Of a stretch of 13,812 nucleotides of DNA, positions 1 through 6,886 are shown one piece after another. The notes beneath the pieces are model-generated. The model saw only the letters and a program-made list of their open reading frames with translations, did not search any database and had not been told where the DNA came from. Positions within the stretch are counted from its first letter, which is position 1; each line of letters starts with the position of its first letter. The position numbers were made by a program, and so were the translations under genes. Origin of the DNA: Phosphoribacter sp964647395 (GTDB taxonomy: Bacteria; Actinomycetota; Actinomycetes; Actinomycetales; Dermatophilaceae); assembly GCA_964647395.1 (NCBI GenBank), contig CAZYHR010000086.1, positions 1-13,812 of the forward strand, in the 5' to 3' direction.

Positions 1-383
<383 letters not shown>

Positions 384-387
384 GCGC

Positions 388-1203
388 TCAGCGTCGGCTG
401 CGGCCCGCGTAGCGCAGCGACCAGATGCCGGCCAGCCGCGCGCCGTAGACCGGGAAGGCCGCGCCGATCAACTCGCCGGGGCGCTGCCACCAGGTGGCGA
501 TGCTCGCCGGCCGGTGCACCACGGCGCGCGCCACCCAGCGCACCGCCTTGTCGACCGGCATGGCGGCCCAGTGCCGCTCGCCGTAGGTCGGGCGCATCAT
601 CGGGGTCTGGACCAGCGGGAAGGGCAGCACGGTCGTGGCGATGCCGTGCCGGCGCAGCTCGGGCCCGGCGCACCGCAGCCAGGTGTCGAACGCGGCCTTG
701 GAGGCGCAGTAGGCCCCCCAGCCGGGCATCGGCATGCGCGCGTTGGACGTGGTCACGCCGATGACGTGCCCGCTGCCGCGCTCGGCCATGCCGGCCAGCC
801 AGGGCAGCACGATGGCGACGGCGCCGAGGTAGTTGAGGTCGACCGTGCGCTCGTAGGTGTCGAAGCGCTCGGTGCTGGCCAGCACCGGCCGGGCGATCGA
901 GTGCCCGGCGTTGAGGAACGCGACATCGGGCACCCCGTGCAGCCGCACGACCTCCCGGGCCACCTCGCGGGCCGCGTCGTGGTCACGCAGGTCCACCGGG
1001 TGCACACTCGCCGCGCCGCCGGCGGCCCGCACCCGCTCGGCGACCTCCTCGAGCTCGGCCTCCCGCCGGGCCACGAGCGCCATCGTCACCCCCGGCCCGG
1101 CCAGCGTCAGGGCACTGGCCCGCCCGATGCCGCTCGATGCCCCGGTGATGACGACGACCCGCCCCTGCAGGACCTCACGCGCCCGCTGCACGACGTCTGA
1201 CAC
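388..1203 (-). CDS. Short-chain dehydrogenase/reductase (SDR), 271 aa
   Basis: A classical SDR with a Rossmann fold that should carry out NAD(P)H-dependent oxidation or reduction of an unknown substrate. The cofactor motif TGASSGIG is at residues 20-27, NAG at 98-100, the structural Asn at N124, and the catalytic pair is Y165/K169 (YCASK). R46-R47 after the second strand suggest NADP(H). The position 13 residues before Tyr, normally Ser, is T152, with S153 next to it. The C-terminal 50 residues (WWQRPGELIGAAFPVYGARL) are like those of SDRs annotated in actinomycetes as acting on lipids or sterols, but substrate cannot be read from sequence. The GTG start at 1203 was chosen because the homology begins just after it and a -10-like GATAAT lies exactly 6 nt upstream. 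No Shine-Dalgarno is seen, so the mRNA may be leaderless. The open frame continues far upstream, but only as antisense of the ATPase gene. Confidence 0.88.
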   Translation of the reverse strand: MSDVVQRAREVLQGRVVVITGASSGIGRASALTLAGPGVTMALVARREAELEEVAERVRAAGGAASVHPVDLRDHDAAREVAREVVRLHGVPDVAFLNAGHSIARPVLASTERFDTYERTVDLNYLGAVAIVLPWLAGMAERGSGHVIGVTTSNARMPMPGWGAYCASKAAFDTWLRCAGPELRRHGIATTVLPFPLVQTPMMRPTYGERHWAAMPVDKAVRWVARAVVHRPASIATWWQRPGELIGAAFPVYGARLAGIWSLRYAGRSRR

Positions 1204-1209
1204 GCGGGC

Positions 1210-1215
1210 ATTATC
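1210..1215 (-). promoter_or_regulatory. -10 element of the SDR gene (leaderless start)
   Basis: On the minus strand GATAAT (5 of 6 matches to TATAAT) is followed by 6 nt and then the GTG start codon, so transcription would begin at or next to the start codon. No convincing -35 is visible. The call rests on the motif and on the same spacing at three other genes in the window. Confidence 0.5.
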
Positions 1216-1248
1216 CCGTATGCCGCGGGCCCGCCCGCGCGGTCCCGG

Positions 1249-1262
1249 CCCCCCGGGGGGGG
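1249..1262. repeat. C6G8 homopolymer palindrome between divergent genes
   Basis: Six C residues are followed directly by eight G residues, halfway between the SDR and ctpE promoters. The tract is the core of a larger GC-only stretch (about 1219-1268). It could slip during replication or sequencing, so its true length should be treated as uncertain. No function is assigned. Confidence 0.7.
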
Positions 1263-1314
1263 CGCCCGAGGCCGGCTCGCGCGCGCTGCGTTCGCCGGGC
1301 CGCTCCGGGATGCC

Positions 1315-1320
1315 TAGGCT
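1315..1320 (+). promoter_or_regulatory. -10 element of ctpE (leaderless start)
   Basis: TAGGCT, an actinobacterial TANNNT -10, is followed by 6 nt and the ATG at 1327. A weak -35 candidate TTCGCC lies at 1291-1296 with an 18-bp spacer. There is no Shine-Dalgarno, which fits a leaderless transcript. Confidence 0.5.
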
Positions 1321-1326
1321 GAGCCC

Positions 1327-3840
1327 ATGGAGCAGGTCGCCGAGCACGGCGCAGCAGAACCAGCCGCGCCGGGGGCCGCCGCCGCCGGGTCCGCACCGGT
1401 CCCCGCCGAGCCGGGCGTGACACCCGGCGGTTCGGCGCCCGAACGCGGCCTGACTGAGGCCGAGGTCGCCGAGCGGGTCCGGGACGGGCGGACCAACGAC
1501 CTGCCGGCGCGCAGCGGGCGCACGTCGTGGGAGATCGTCCGGTCCAACGTCTTCACCAGGATCAACCTCATCCTCGGCGTCCTGCTGGCGATCATCCTGA
1601 CGACCGGCCGGTTGATCAACGCGCTGTTCGGCCTGCTCATCATCGCCAACAGCGGCATCGGCATCATCCAGGAGCTGCGGGCCAAGCGCACCCTGGACAA
1701 CCTCGCCGTGGTGGGCGAGGCCAAGCCGCGGGTCCGGCGCGACGGGGTGACCCGCGAGCTCGGGCGCACCGAGGTCGTCCTGGACGACGTCGTCGAGCTC
1801 GCCCCGGGCGACCAGGTCGTCGTCGACGGCGTCGTCGTCGAGGCGCGCTCGCTCGAGGTCGACGAGTCGCTGCTCACCGGCGAGGCCGACCCGGTGGTCA
1901 AGCAGCCCGGCGACGAGGTCATGTCCGGGTCGTTCGTCGTGGCCGGGTCCGGCGCGTTCCGCGCCACCCGGGTCGGCCGGCAGGCGTATGCCGCGCGGCT
2001 GGCCGAGGAGGCCGCCAAGTTCACCCTGGTCGGGTCGGAGCTGCGCAGCGGCATCGACCGCATCCTTGGCGTGGTGTCCTGGCTGCTCGTGCCGGTCGGG
2101 CTGCTGACCATCTACACCCAGCTGTTCCGGCTCGGCGGCGACTGGCGCGACGGGATCACCGGCATGGTTGCCGCGCTGGTCCCGATGGTGCCCGAGGGCC
2201 TGGTCCTGATGACCTCGATCGCCTTCGCCGTCGGGGTGATCCGGTTGGGCAAGCGGCAGTGCCTGGTCCAGGAGCTGCCGGCCATCGAGGGGCTCGCCCG
2301 GGTCGACGTCGTGTGCGCCGACAAGACCGGGACCCTGACCGAGAACGGCATGCGGCTGTCCGAGATCCGCGACCTCGACGGGCTGCCCGCCGAGTTGTCC
2401 GCGCAGGCGGTGCTGGCCCAACTGGCCGCCACCGAGCCCAACCCCAACGCCAGCCTGCAGGCGGTCATCGAGGCGATCGACCGGCCCGGCCGGACCTGGT
2501 CCGAGACCCACCACGCGCCGTTCACGTCGGCGCGCAAGTGGTCGGGCTCGACCTTCGACGAGCACGGCTCGTGGGTGCTCGGCGCCCCGGACGTGCTCGC
2601 CGCCGAGGGCACCGCCGCCCGGGACGCCGCGGAGGAGATCGGCGCGACCGGCCTGCGGGTGCTGCTGCTCGGCCGCTGCGCCGGCGCGGTGACCGACGCC
2701 GACGCACCCGGCGAGGTCACTGCGTGCGCGCTGGTCATCCTCGAGCAACGGGTCCGACCGGACGCTCGGGAGACCCTCGAGTACTTCGCCGAGCAGGACG
2801 TCGCCGTCAAGGTCATCTCCGGCGACAACGCCCGCTCGGTCGGCGCGGTGACCAGCGGCCTGGGCGTACCCGGCGGGGACGACCCGATGGACGCCCGGCG
2901 GCTGGCCGCCCACGGCCTGCCCGAGCACCTCGAGGACCTCAGCACGCACCCCGCCGAGGAGTTCACCGAGGCCGTCGAGCGGCATACCGTCTTCGGGCGG
3001 GTGACCCCGGACCAGAAGCGGGCCATGGTCCTGGCGCTCAAGAGCCGCGGCCACACCGTGGCGATGACCGGCGACGGCGTCAACGACGTGCTCGCGCTCA
3101 AGCAGGCCGACATCGGCGTCGCCATGGGCGCCGGCTCGCCCGCCACCCGGGCGGTGGCGCAGATCGTCCTGCTGGACAACAAGTTCTCCACCCTGCCGCA
3201 CGTCGTCGCCGAGGGTCGGCGGGTCATCGGCAACATCGAGCGGGTCGCCAACCTCTTCCTCACCAAGACCGTCTACTCGGTGCTGCTCGCGCTGTTCGTC
3301 GGGGTGGCGCAGCTGCCCTTCCCGATGCAGCCGGTGCACGTGACGATCACCGGGTGGTTCACCATCGGGGTGCCCGCCTTCCTGCTGTCGCTGGCACCCA
3401 ACCACGAGCGGGCCCGCACCGGCTTCGTGCGCCGGGTGCTGCAGTTGGCCCTGCCCTCGGGCATCATCGTCGCCGTCGCGACCTTCACGACCTACCTGCT
3501 GACCAAGCCGCCCACCCCGTCGGCCGGGCCGCAGATGATGCAGTCGGCGACCGCCGCGCTGGCCACCGTCATCGTCGTGGCGTCCTGGGTGCTGTCGGTC
3601 GTCGCCCGGCCCTACGAGTGGTGGAAGATCGGGCTGCTGGCCGGCTCCGCCGCGGCCTACGCGCTGATCTTCCTGCTGCCGGTGACCCAGCGGTTGTTCC
3701 TGCTGGACGCCTCCGACGCCTCGATGATGCGCACCGGCCTGCTCGTCGGGCTGGTCGGCGCGGTGCTCGTCGAGGCCGTCTGGTGGGTCCGCACGGCGCG
3801 CAGCGGCCAGCCACGCCGGTGGTGGGCCGAGCGCGACTGA
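1327..3840 (+). CDS. ctpE: CtpE-like P-type cation-transporting ATPase, 837 aa
   Basis: An integral membrane P-type ATPase. The actuator motif LLTGE ends at E186, PEGL of the fourth membrane helix is at 289-292, the phosphorylated aspartate is D332 in DKTGT, the nucleotide-binding-domain motif KWSG falls near residue 403, and the hinge motif TGDGVND is at 581-587. About ten membrane segments follow the P2-type pattern, with no N-terminal heavy-metal-binding domain. Stretches such as LVQELPAIEGLARVDVVC and the order of the last six helices match my memory of Mycobacterium tuberculosis CtpE very closely. CtpE is reported to take up calcium and to affect cell-surface integrity; transport of calcium here is inferred from that. 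The first 35 residues are an Ala/Pro/Gly-rich extension before the conserved LTEAEVAERV. It stands alone, divergent from the SDR. Confidence 0.93.
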   Translation: MEQVAEHGAAEPAAPGAAAAGSAPVPAEPGVTPGGSAPERGLTEAEVAERVRDGRTNDLPARSGRTSWEIVRSNVFTRINLILGVLLAIILTTGRLINALFGLLIIANSGIGIIQELRAKRTLDNLAVVGEAKPRVRRDGVTRELGRTEVVLDDVVELAPGDQVVVDGVVVEARSLEVDESLLTGEADPVVKQPGDEVMSGSFVVAGSGAFRATRVGRQAYAARLAEEAAKFTLVGSELRSGIDRILGVVSWLLVPVGLLTIYTQLFRLGGDWRDGITGMVAALVPMVPEGLVLMTSIAFAVGVIRLGKRQCLVQELPAIEGLARVDVVCADKTGTLTENGMRLSEIRDLDGLPAELSAQAVLAQLAATEPNPNASLQAVIEAIDRPGRTWSETHHAPFTSARKWSGSTFDEHGSWVLGAPDVLAAEGTAARDAAEEIGATGLRVLLLGRCAGAVTDADAPGEVTACALVILEQRVRPDARETLEYFAEQDVAVKVISGDNARSVGAVTSGLGVPGGDDPMDARRLAAHGLPEHLEDLSTHPAEEFTEAVERHTVFGRVTPDQKRAMVLALKSRGHTVAMTGDGVNDVLALKQADIGVAMGAGSPATRAVAQIVLLDNKFSTLPHVVAEGRRVIGNIERVANLFLTKTVYSVLLALFVGVAQLPFPMQPVHVTITGWFTIGVPAFLLSLAPNHERARTGFVRRVLQLALPSGIIVAVATFTTYLLTKPPTPSAGPQMMQSATAALATVIVVASWVLSVVARPYEWWKIGLLAGSAAAYALIFLLPVTQRLFLLDASDASMMRTGLLVGLVGAVLVEAVWWVRTARSGQPRRWWAERD

Positions 3841-3871
3841 CCCGCGCCCCCTCTCGGTGCGCACTCATCGA

Positions 3872-3888
3872 CAACCCGCGCCGGGTTG
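3872..3888. terminator. Small hairpin between convergent ctpE and response regulator
   Basis: CAACCCG, a 3-nt loop CGC, then CGGGTTG form a perfect 7-bp stem 32 bp after the ctpE stop. There is no U-tract on either strand, so it is only a candidate terminator of the tail-less type. Confidence 0.35.
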
Positions 3889-3933
3889 GCAAGCCCCTGC
3901 GTGGCGAGCTCTGCGGGATCGCCTCAACACGGC

Positions 3934-3954
3934 GAGGGACCAACCGAGTCCCTC
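3934..3954 (-). terminator. Hairpin overlapping the response-regulator stop codon
   Basis: GAGGGAC, a 7-nt loop, then GTCCCTC form a perfect 7-bp stem. The response regulator stop TGA (minus, 3955-3953) lies at the base of the stem. It could end or stabilise the transcript of this cluster. No U-tract follows. Confidence 0.35.
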
Positions 3955-4591
3955 AACGGCCAAGTCCGGCGTCGCGGGCCCGGATGATCGCGGCCGGGCG
4001 ATCCGCGGCACCGAGCTTGCCGAAGATGTTCGATACGTGGTTCCGCACCGTCTTGGCCGACAACACGAGTTCGGCGGCGATGGCCGCGTTGGAGTGTCCG
4101 CGCGCGATGAGATCCAGGACCTCGAGTTCCCGCTCGGTGAGGGTCGGGAAGGGTCCGTCCGAGCGCAGGCCGGATGCGGTGGCCCGGGCCAGGATCGGGT
4201 CGGCAACCCCGGCGCCGAGGAAGACGCCGCCGGCGGCCAGTGATCGGACCGCTGAGAGGATCGCCTCACCGGGGGAACCCTTGACGAGGTAGCCGCGCGC
4301 CCCTGCTCGCAGGGCCACCTGGACCGTCGACTCAGCGGCCGTCATCGTCAGGACGAGGACGGCGGCTCGTGCTCCCGACTCGATCAGCGTTCGGGTCGCC
4401 TCGACCCCACCCATGCCCACCATCGCCAGGTCCATGAGGACGACGTCGGCGCAGGTGGCCAGGACGATCGCCACCGCGGACTCGCCGTCGTCCGTTTCCC
4501 CGACGACCTCGATGTCCGGCGCCTCCGAAAGCACCCCGCGCAGTCCCCGCCGGAACACGGGATGGTCGTCGGCGATGACCACGTTGATCAC
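3953..4591 (-). CDS. NarL/LuxR-family response regulator, 212 aa
   Basis: A complete two-component response regulator. The receiver domain (about 2-120) has the acidic pair D8-D9, phospho-acceptor D54, T82 and K104. The LuxR-type helix-turn-helix (about 148-210) contains the TERELEVLDLIARG and SAKTVRNHVSNIFGKL signatures. On phosphorylation it should bind DNA as a dimer. The GTG start at 4591 was chosen because the receiver begins immediately after it (VINVVIADDHP). It overlaps the stop of the upstream kinase remnant in a GTGA 4-bp overlap, typical of translational coupling. All catalytic residues are intact, although the kinase upstream appears broken. The target is unknown; the inverted repeat at 5750-5774 in front of the cluster is one candidate. 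Confidence 0.92.
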   Translation of the reverse strand: MINVVIADDHPVFRRGLRGVLSEAPDIEVVGETDDGESAVAIVLATCADVVLMDLAMVGMGGVEATRTLIESGARAAVLVLTMTAAESTVQVALRAGARGYLVKGSPGEAILSAVRSLAAGGVFLGAGVADPILARATASGLRSDGPFPTLTERELEVLDLIARGHSNAAIAAELVLSAKTVRNHVSNIFGKLGAADRPAAIIRARDAGLGR

Positions 4592-5124
4592 GTTCCGACC
4601 CCATCGGCCAGCGGGATGATCGCGGCCACCACTGTGCCTCGCGGCCTTCGGAAGTCGACGATGCACCGGCCGCCGAGTTCCTCCGCGCGCTGCCGCATCG
4701 AGGTCAAGCCGGTGCCTGGGCGCGCTGATGGATCGCTGGTCCCGTTGTCCGACACGCGGATACTCAGCCGGTCGGAGGCGTGCACGGTGACGTTGGCCGA
4801 CGAGGCTCCGGAATGCCGTAGGACGTTGGTCAGTGCCTCGGTGACGATCCGGAAACAGGCAACCTCTGCGGCAGGGCTCAGCTCGAGGACATCGACGTCC
4901 ACGGCGACGGACAGCCTCCCGTCCGTGACGGCCTCGAGGGTCCGGCCGTACTGACTCAGTGACTCCGCCAGCCCCAGATCACTCAACGGGGTCGGTCGCA
5001 GGTCGGCGATGATCGTGCGCAGGTCATCGACGCACTGCGCGGTGTCCCTCCGGATCCCGCCGATCAGTTCGACCGCGCCGACCGGGTCCCAGCTGACCAG
5101 CCGCGCGGCGGTCTCCAGCAGGTC
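4588..5124 (-). pseudogene. Sensor histidine kinase remnant (NarL-type HK without its histidine region)
   Basis: The frame from 5124 to the TGA at 4590-4588 encodes the second half of a HisKA_3 dimerisation domain (VDDLRTIIADLRPTPLSDLG) and a full HATPase_c domain: N-box EALTNVLRH, D-box DNG, G-box GTGLTSM. The phospho-acceptor motif (normally D-L-H-D-x-x-G, some 45 residues further upstream in this family) is absent in all three minus-strand frames. The frame is closed by a TGA at 5127-5125. Between that stop and the HATPase there is no ATG or GTG, only a TTG at 4986 that would give a 132-residue HATPase-only protein. I read this as a kinase broken by an internal deletion plus a stop. A genuine short ATPase-only protein starting at TTG, or an assembly error, are alternatives. 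Confidence 0.65.
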
Positions 5125-5235
5125 TCAGGGCCCCGAACCCATCACCCACGCCAGGACGAGCGTCGTCAGGGAGAGCCCGATCATGACGGCAGCGACCGCG
5201 ATCGTGGCCGTCTGACGAGCCGTGAGACGCCACAC
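5125..5235 (-). CDS. Short single-pass membrane peptide, 36 aa (probably N-terminal relic of the kinase)
   Basis: A GTG at 5235, 4 nt after the stop of the upstream membrane-protein gene, opens a 36-residue frame ending at the TGA 5127-5125. It begins MWRLTARQTATIAV and then has one hydrophobic segment of about 22 residues ending LAWVMGSGP. Its stop is in the same frame as the kinase remnant, so reading through the TGA would join a membrane helix directly to the half dimerisation domain. That arrangement suggests this is the membrane anchor of the former sensor kinase and not an independent gene. No Shine-Dalgarno is seen; translation could be coupled to the gene upstream. Confidence 0.4.
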   Translation of the reverse strand: MWRLTARQTATIAVAAVMIGLSLTTLVLAWVMGSGP

Positions 5236-5239
5236 CAGT

Positions 5240-5728
5240 TCAGGGTGCGCTCTCGGACGGCTCCGTGGCGGCCCTTGATCGCTGATAGCCCGTCAGCACG
5301 GTCCACGCGAGGATCAGCCCGGTCACCACGTTGGCCAGGTGCGCCAACACCTGTCCTGCAGCAGCCCAGCGGGCGGCGAGTTCCACGCCATGGACCAGCC
5401 CCAACCCGATCATCGCCATCGTCAGCGAGACCAGAGCCGCCATGGCGATCCTGCGCGAGTTGTCGCGGGTCAGCCGCCACATGACGGCAGCACCCATGAG
5501 GAGCAACGGGATGGCCATGATCCCGCAGGCCTGCGACCAGTCCATCTGCACCTCGTGGGTCAGCCACCAGGCGATTCGTGCCCTGGGATCATCGACCTGC
5601 GGCTCGAGAAGGAACTCGAGCAGTTGGAGGACGGCGCCGACGAGGAACACCCCGGCGGCCCACCATCTGGCTGGTCCCCGAAGAGGCGAAGGTGCGGCTG
5701 ACAGAACCGGCTGCGTTGCGACCTGCAT
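5240..5728 (-). CDS. Unknown four-helix membrane protein, 162 aa
   Basis: I do not recognise a family. Four hydrophobic segments are visible at about 23-42, 67-84, 94-114 and 123-147. A polar loop after the first helix contains EPQVDDPRARIAWW and HEVQMDW, and the C-terminal tail is charged (QRSRAATEPSES). There is no signal-peptide cleavage site, and the only cysteine is C68. The ATG at 5728 is supported by a strong Shine-Dalgarno GAGGAG (5740-5735 on the minus strand) with 6-nt spacing. It is the first gene of a minus-strand cluster with the membrane peptide, the kinase remnant and the response regulator, spaced 4 nt or overlapping. It may therefore be the sensory or effector partner of that two-component system; this is inference from position only. 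A perfect 10-bp-arm inverted repeat lies just upstream. Confidence 0.8.
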   Translation of the reverse strand: MQVATQPVLSAAPSPLRGPARWWAAGVFLVGAVLQLLEFLLEPQVDDPRARIAWWLTHEVQMDWSQACGIMAIPLLLMGAAVMWRLTRDNSRRIAMAALVSLTMAMIGLGLVHGVELAARWAAAGQVLAHLANVVTGLILAWTVLTGYQRSRAATEPSESAP

Positions 5729-5749
5729 GGTGCGCTCCTCGGGGTCGGA

Positions 5750-5774
5750 TCAGGGTCGTGTATGACGACCCTGA
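5750..5774. promoter_or_regulatory. Inverted repeat, likely operator of the membrane-protein/two-component cluster
   Basis: Arms TCAGGGTCGT and ACGACCCTGA are perfect 10-bp complements around a 5-nt centre (GTATG). The dyad is 21 bp upstream of the ATG at 5728, where the promoter of the minus-strand cluster should be. Two-fold symmetry of this size fits a dimeric regulator, such as the response regulator at the end of the cluster or a TetR-type repressor elsewhere. It could also fold as an RNA hairpin in a 5' leader. Confidence 0.55.
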
Positions 5775-5804
5775 CGCCGAGGGTGACCCGAGGGCATCGG
5801 GCTG

Positions 5805-5828
5805 GTGTCCCGACCTGCGTCGGGACAC
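5805..5828 (-). terminator. Strong hairpin downstream of the thioredoxin/TPR gene
   Basis: GTGTCCCGAC, a tetraloop CTGC, then GTCGGGACAC form a perfect 10-bp stem 46 bp after the stop of the minus-strand gene ending at 5875 and before the next promoter. Position and strength fit an intrinsic terminator without a U-tract. A second operator next to the 5750-5774 dyad is the alternative. Confidence 0.5.
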
Positions 5829-5874
5829 GGGATCAACCGTGCCGCCTTCGCTGGGCCTCGATATGCGGGCCGAG

Positions 5875-6843
5875 TCAGAACAGGGCGCTCATCAGGGCCC
5901 GCCGGCCCTTGACGACCCGCGGGTCCTGGGCGCCGACGACCTCGAACAGGCCCAGCAGGTGCTGGCGGACCCGGTCGCGGTCGTCTCCCGAGGTGGCCCG
6001 CACGACATCGACGAGCCGCGCGAACGCGTCGTCGACGTGGCCGCCGAGCACGTCGAGGTCGGCGACGAGCAGTTGCGCGTCGAGGTCGGCGGGGTCGGCC
6101 GCGGCCGCCGCGCGCGCGGCGGTGAGGTCGGCCCCCTGGGTGCGCTGCATGAGCTGCACCTGGCCCAGGCCGAGGGCCGCGTCGGTGTCGGTGGGGTCGG
6201 CGGCCAGCGCAGCCCGGTAGGCCGCGACCGCACCGTCGAGGTCGCCGCGCTCGATCGCGTCGTAGGCGGCCTCGTGGTGCGGCGACAGCGGCGGCTGCCC
6301 GTCGGCGTCCGGCGGCTGCGCGTCGGTGGGTGCGTCGCCGGCCGTGACCCGACCGGTCACGCCGTACTGCACGGCCAGCTTGAGCAGTTCGTCGATCCAC
6401 GGCTGCACCTCGGGGGCGGACAGCACCCCGACGAACAGCGGCACCGGTTGTCCCTGGATCAGCCCGAGCACGGCCGGCACCGACTGCACCTGGAAGGCGC
6501 GCAGCAGTCCCGGGTTGGCGTCGACGTCGGCGGCGGCGACCTGGAAGCGCCCCTCGTTGGCCCGGGCCACGTCGGCCAGGACCCCGACGAACGAGCCCGA
6601 CTCGGTCAGCCGCGCCGAGTAGAGCACGACGACGACGGGGTGGCGGACGCTCGCGTTGACGACCTGCTGGAAGCTCTGGTCGGTGATCTGCACCACCAGG
6701 TCGTCGGCGGGTGCGGCCCCGTCCGCGGGGGCGCCGGGAGGCGCTGCGACACCGGGCGGCCCGGCGGCACCGGCGGGGCGTTTGAGGGCCGACAGGTCGA
6801 CCGCCCCGCGTAGTGCGGCGGTCGTCAGGGGCTTGCTGCTCAT
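5875..6843 (-). CDS. Thioredoxin-fold/TPR protein of the YbbN (CnoX) type, 322 aa
   Basis: The N-terminal 45 residues are Pro/Ala/Gly-rich and probably flexible. A thioredoxin-like domain follows (about 48-158). The usual WCxxC active site is replaced by YSARLTESG (75-83), with no cysteine, while the cis-proline loop SVPAV (P123) is kept, so it cannot act as a disulfide reductase. Residues 188-320 are TPR-like helices (AAYDAIERGDLDGAVAAYRAAL and later repeats) ending in the conserved DPRVVKGRRAL. The family includes E. coli CnoX/YbbN, a holdase that hands clients to GroEL/DnaK; a chaperone role here is by analogy. The ATG at 6843 is preceded by GGGAGGA with good spacing. It starts 43 bp after the lipoprotein gene and may be co-transcribed with it. 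Confidence 0.85.
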   Translation of the reverse strand: MSSKPLTTAALRGAVDLSALKRPAGAAGPPGVAAPPGAPADGAAPADDLVVQITDQSFQQVVNASVRHPVVVVLYSARLTESGSFVGVLADVARANEGRFQVAAADVDANPGLLRAFQVQSVPAVLGLIQGQPVPLFVGVLSAPEVQPWIDELLKLAVQYGVTGRVTAGDAPTDAQPPDADGQPPLSPHHEAAYDAIERGDLDGAVAAYRAALAADPTDTDAALGLGQVQLMQRTQGADLTAARAAAAADPADLDAQLLVADLDVLGGHVDDAFARLVDVVRATSGDDRDRVRQHLLGLFEVVGAQDPRVVKGRRALMSALF

Positions 6844-6886
6844 GGGGCCATCCTCCCAGGTTTCGGTGCCGGACCGCCGCGCGTGG

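Noticed and set aside
388..3864. A 1158-codon open frame on the minus strand covering the whole ctpE gene
   Set aside because: Only its last 271 codons are the SDR. The rest is antisense of ctpE, rich in Gln/His/Gly/Asp, with no recognisable domain, as expected from GC-rich codon bias.
1527..4292. A 921-codon plus-strand frame overlapping ctpE in another phase
   Set aside because: Arg/Gly/Pro-rich translation with no motif; a frame shadow of ctpE that runs into the minus-strand regulator.
5578..6813. A 411-codon plus-strand frame opposite the thioredoxin/TPR gene
   Set aside because: Antisense shadow; it also spans the two inverted repeats of the intergenic region.
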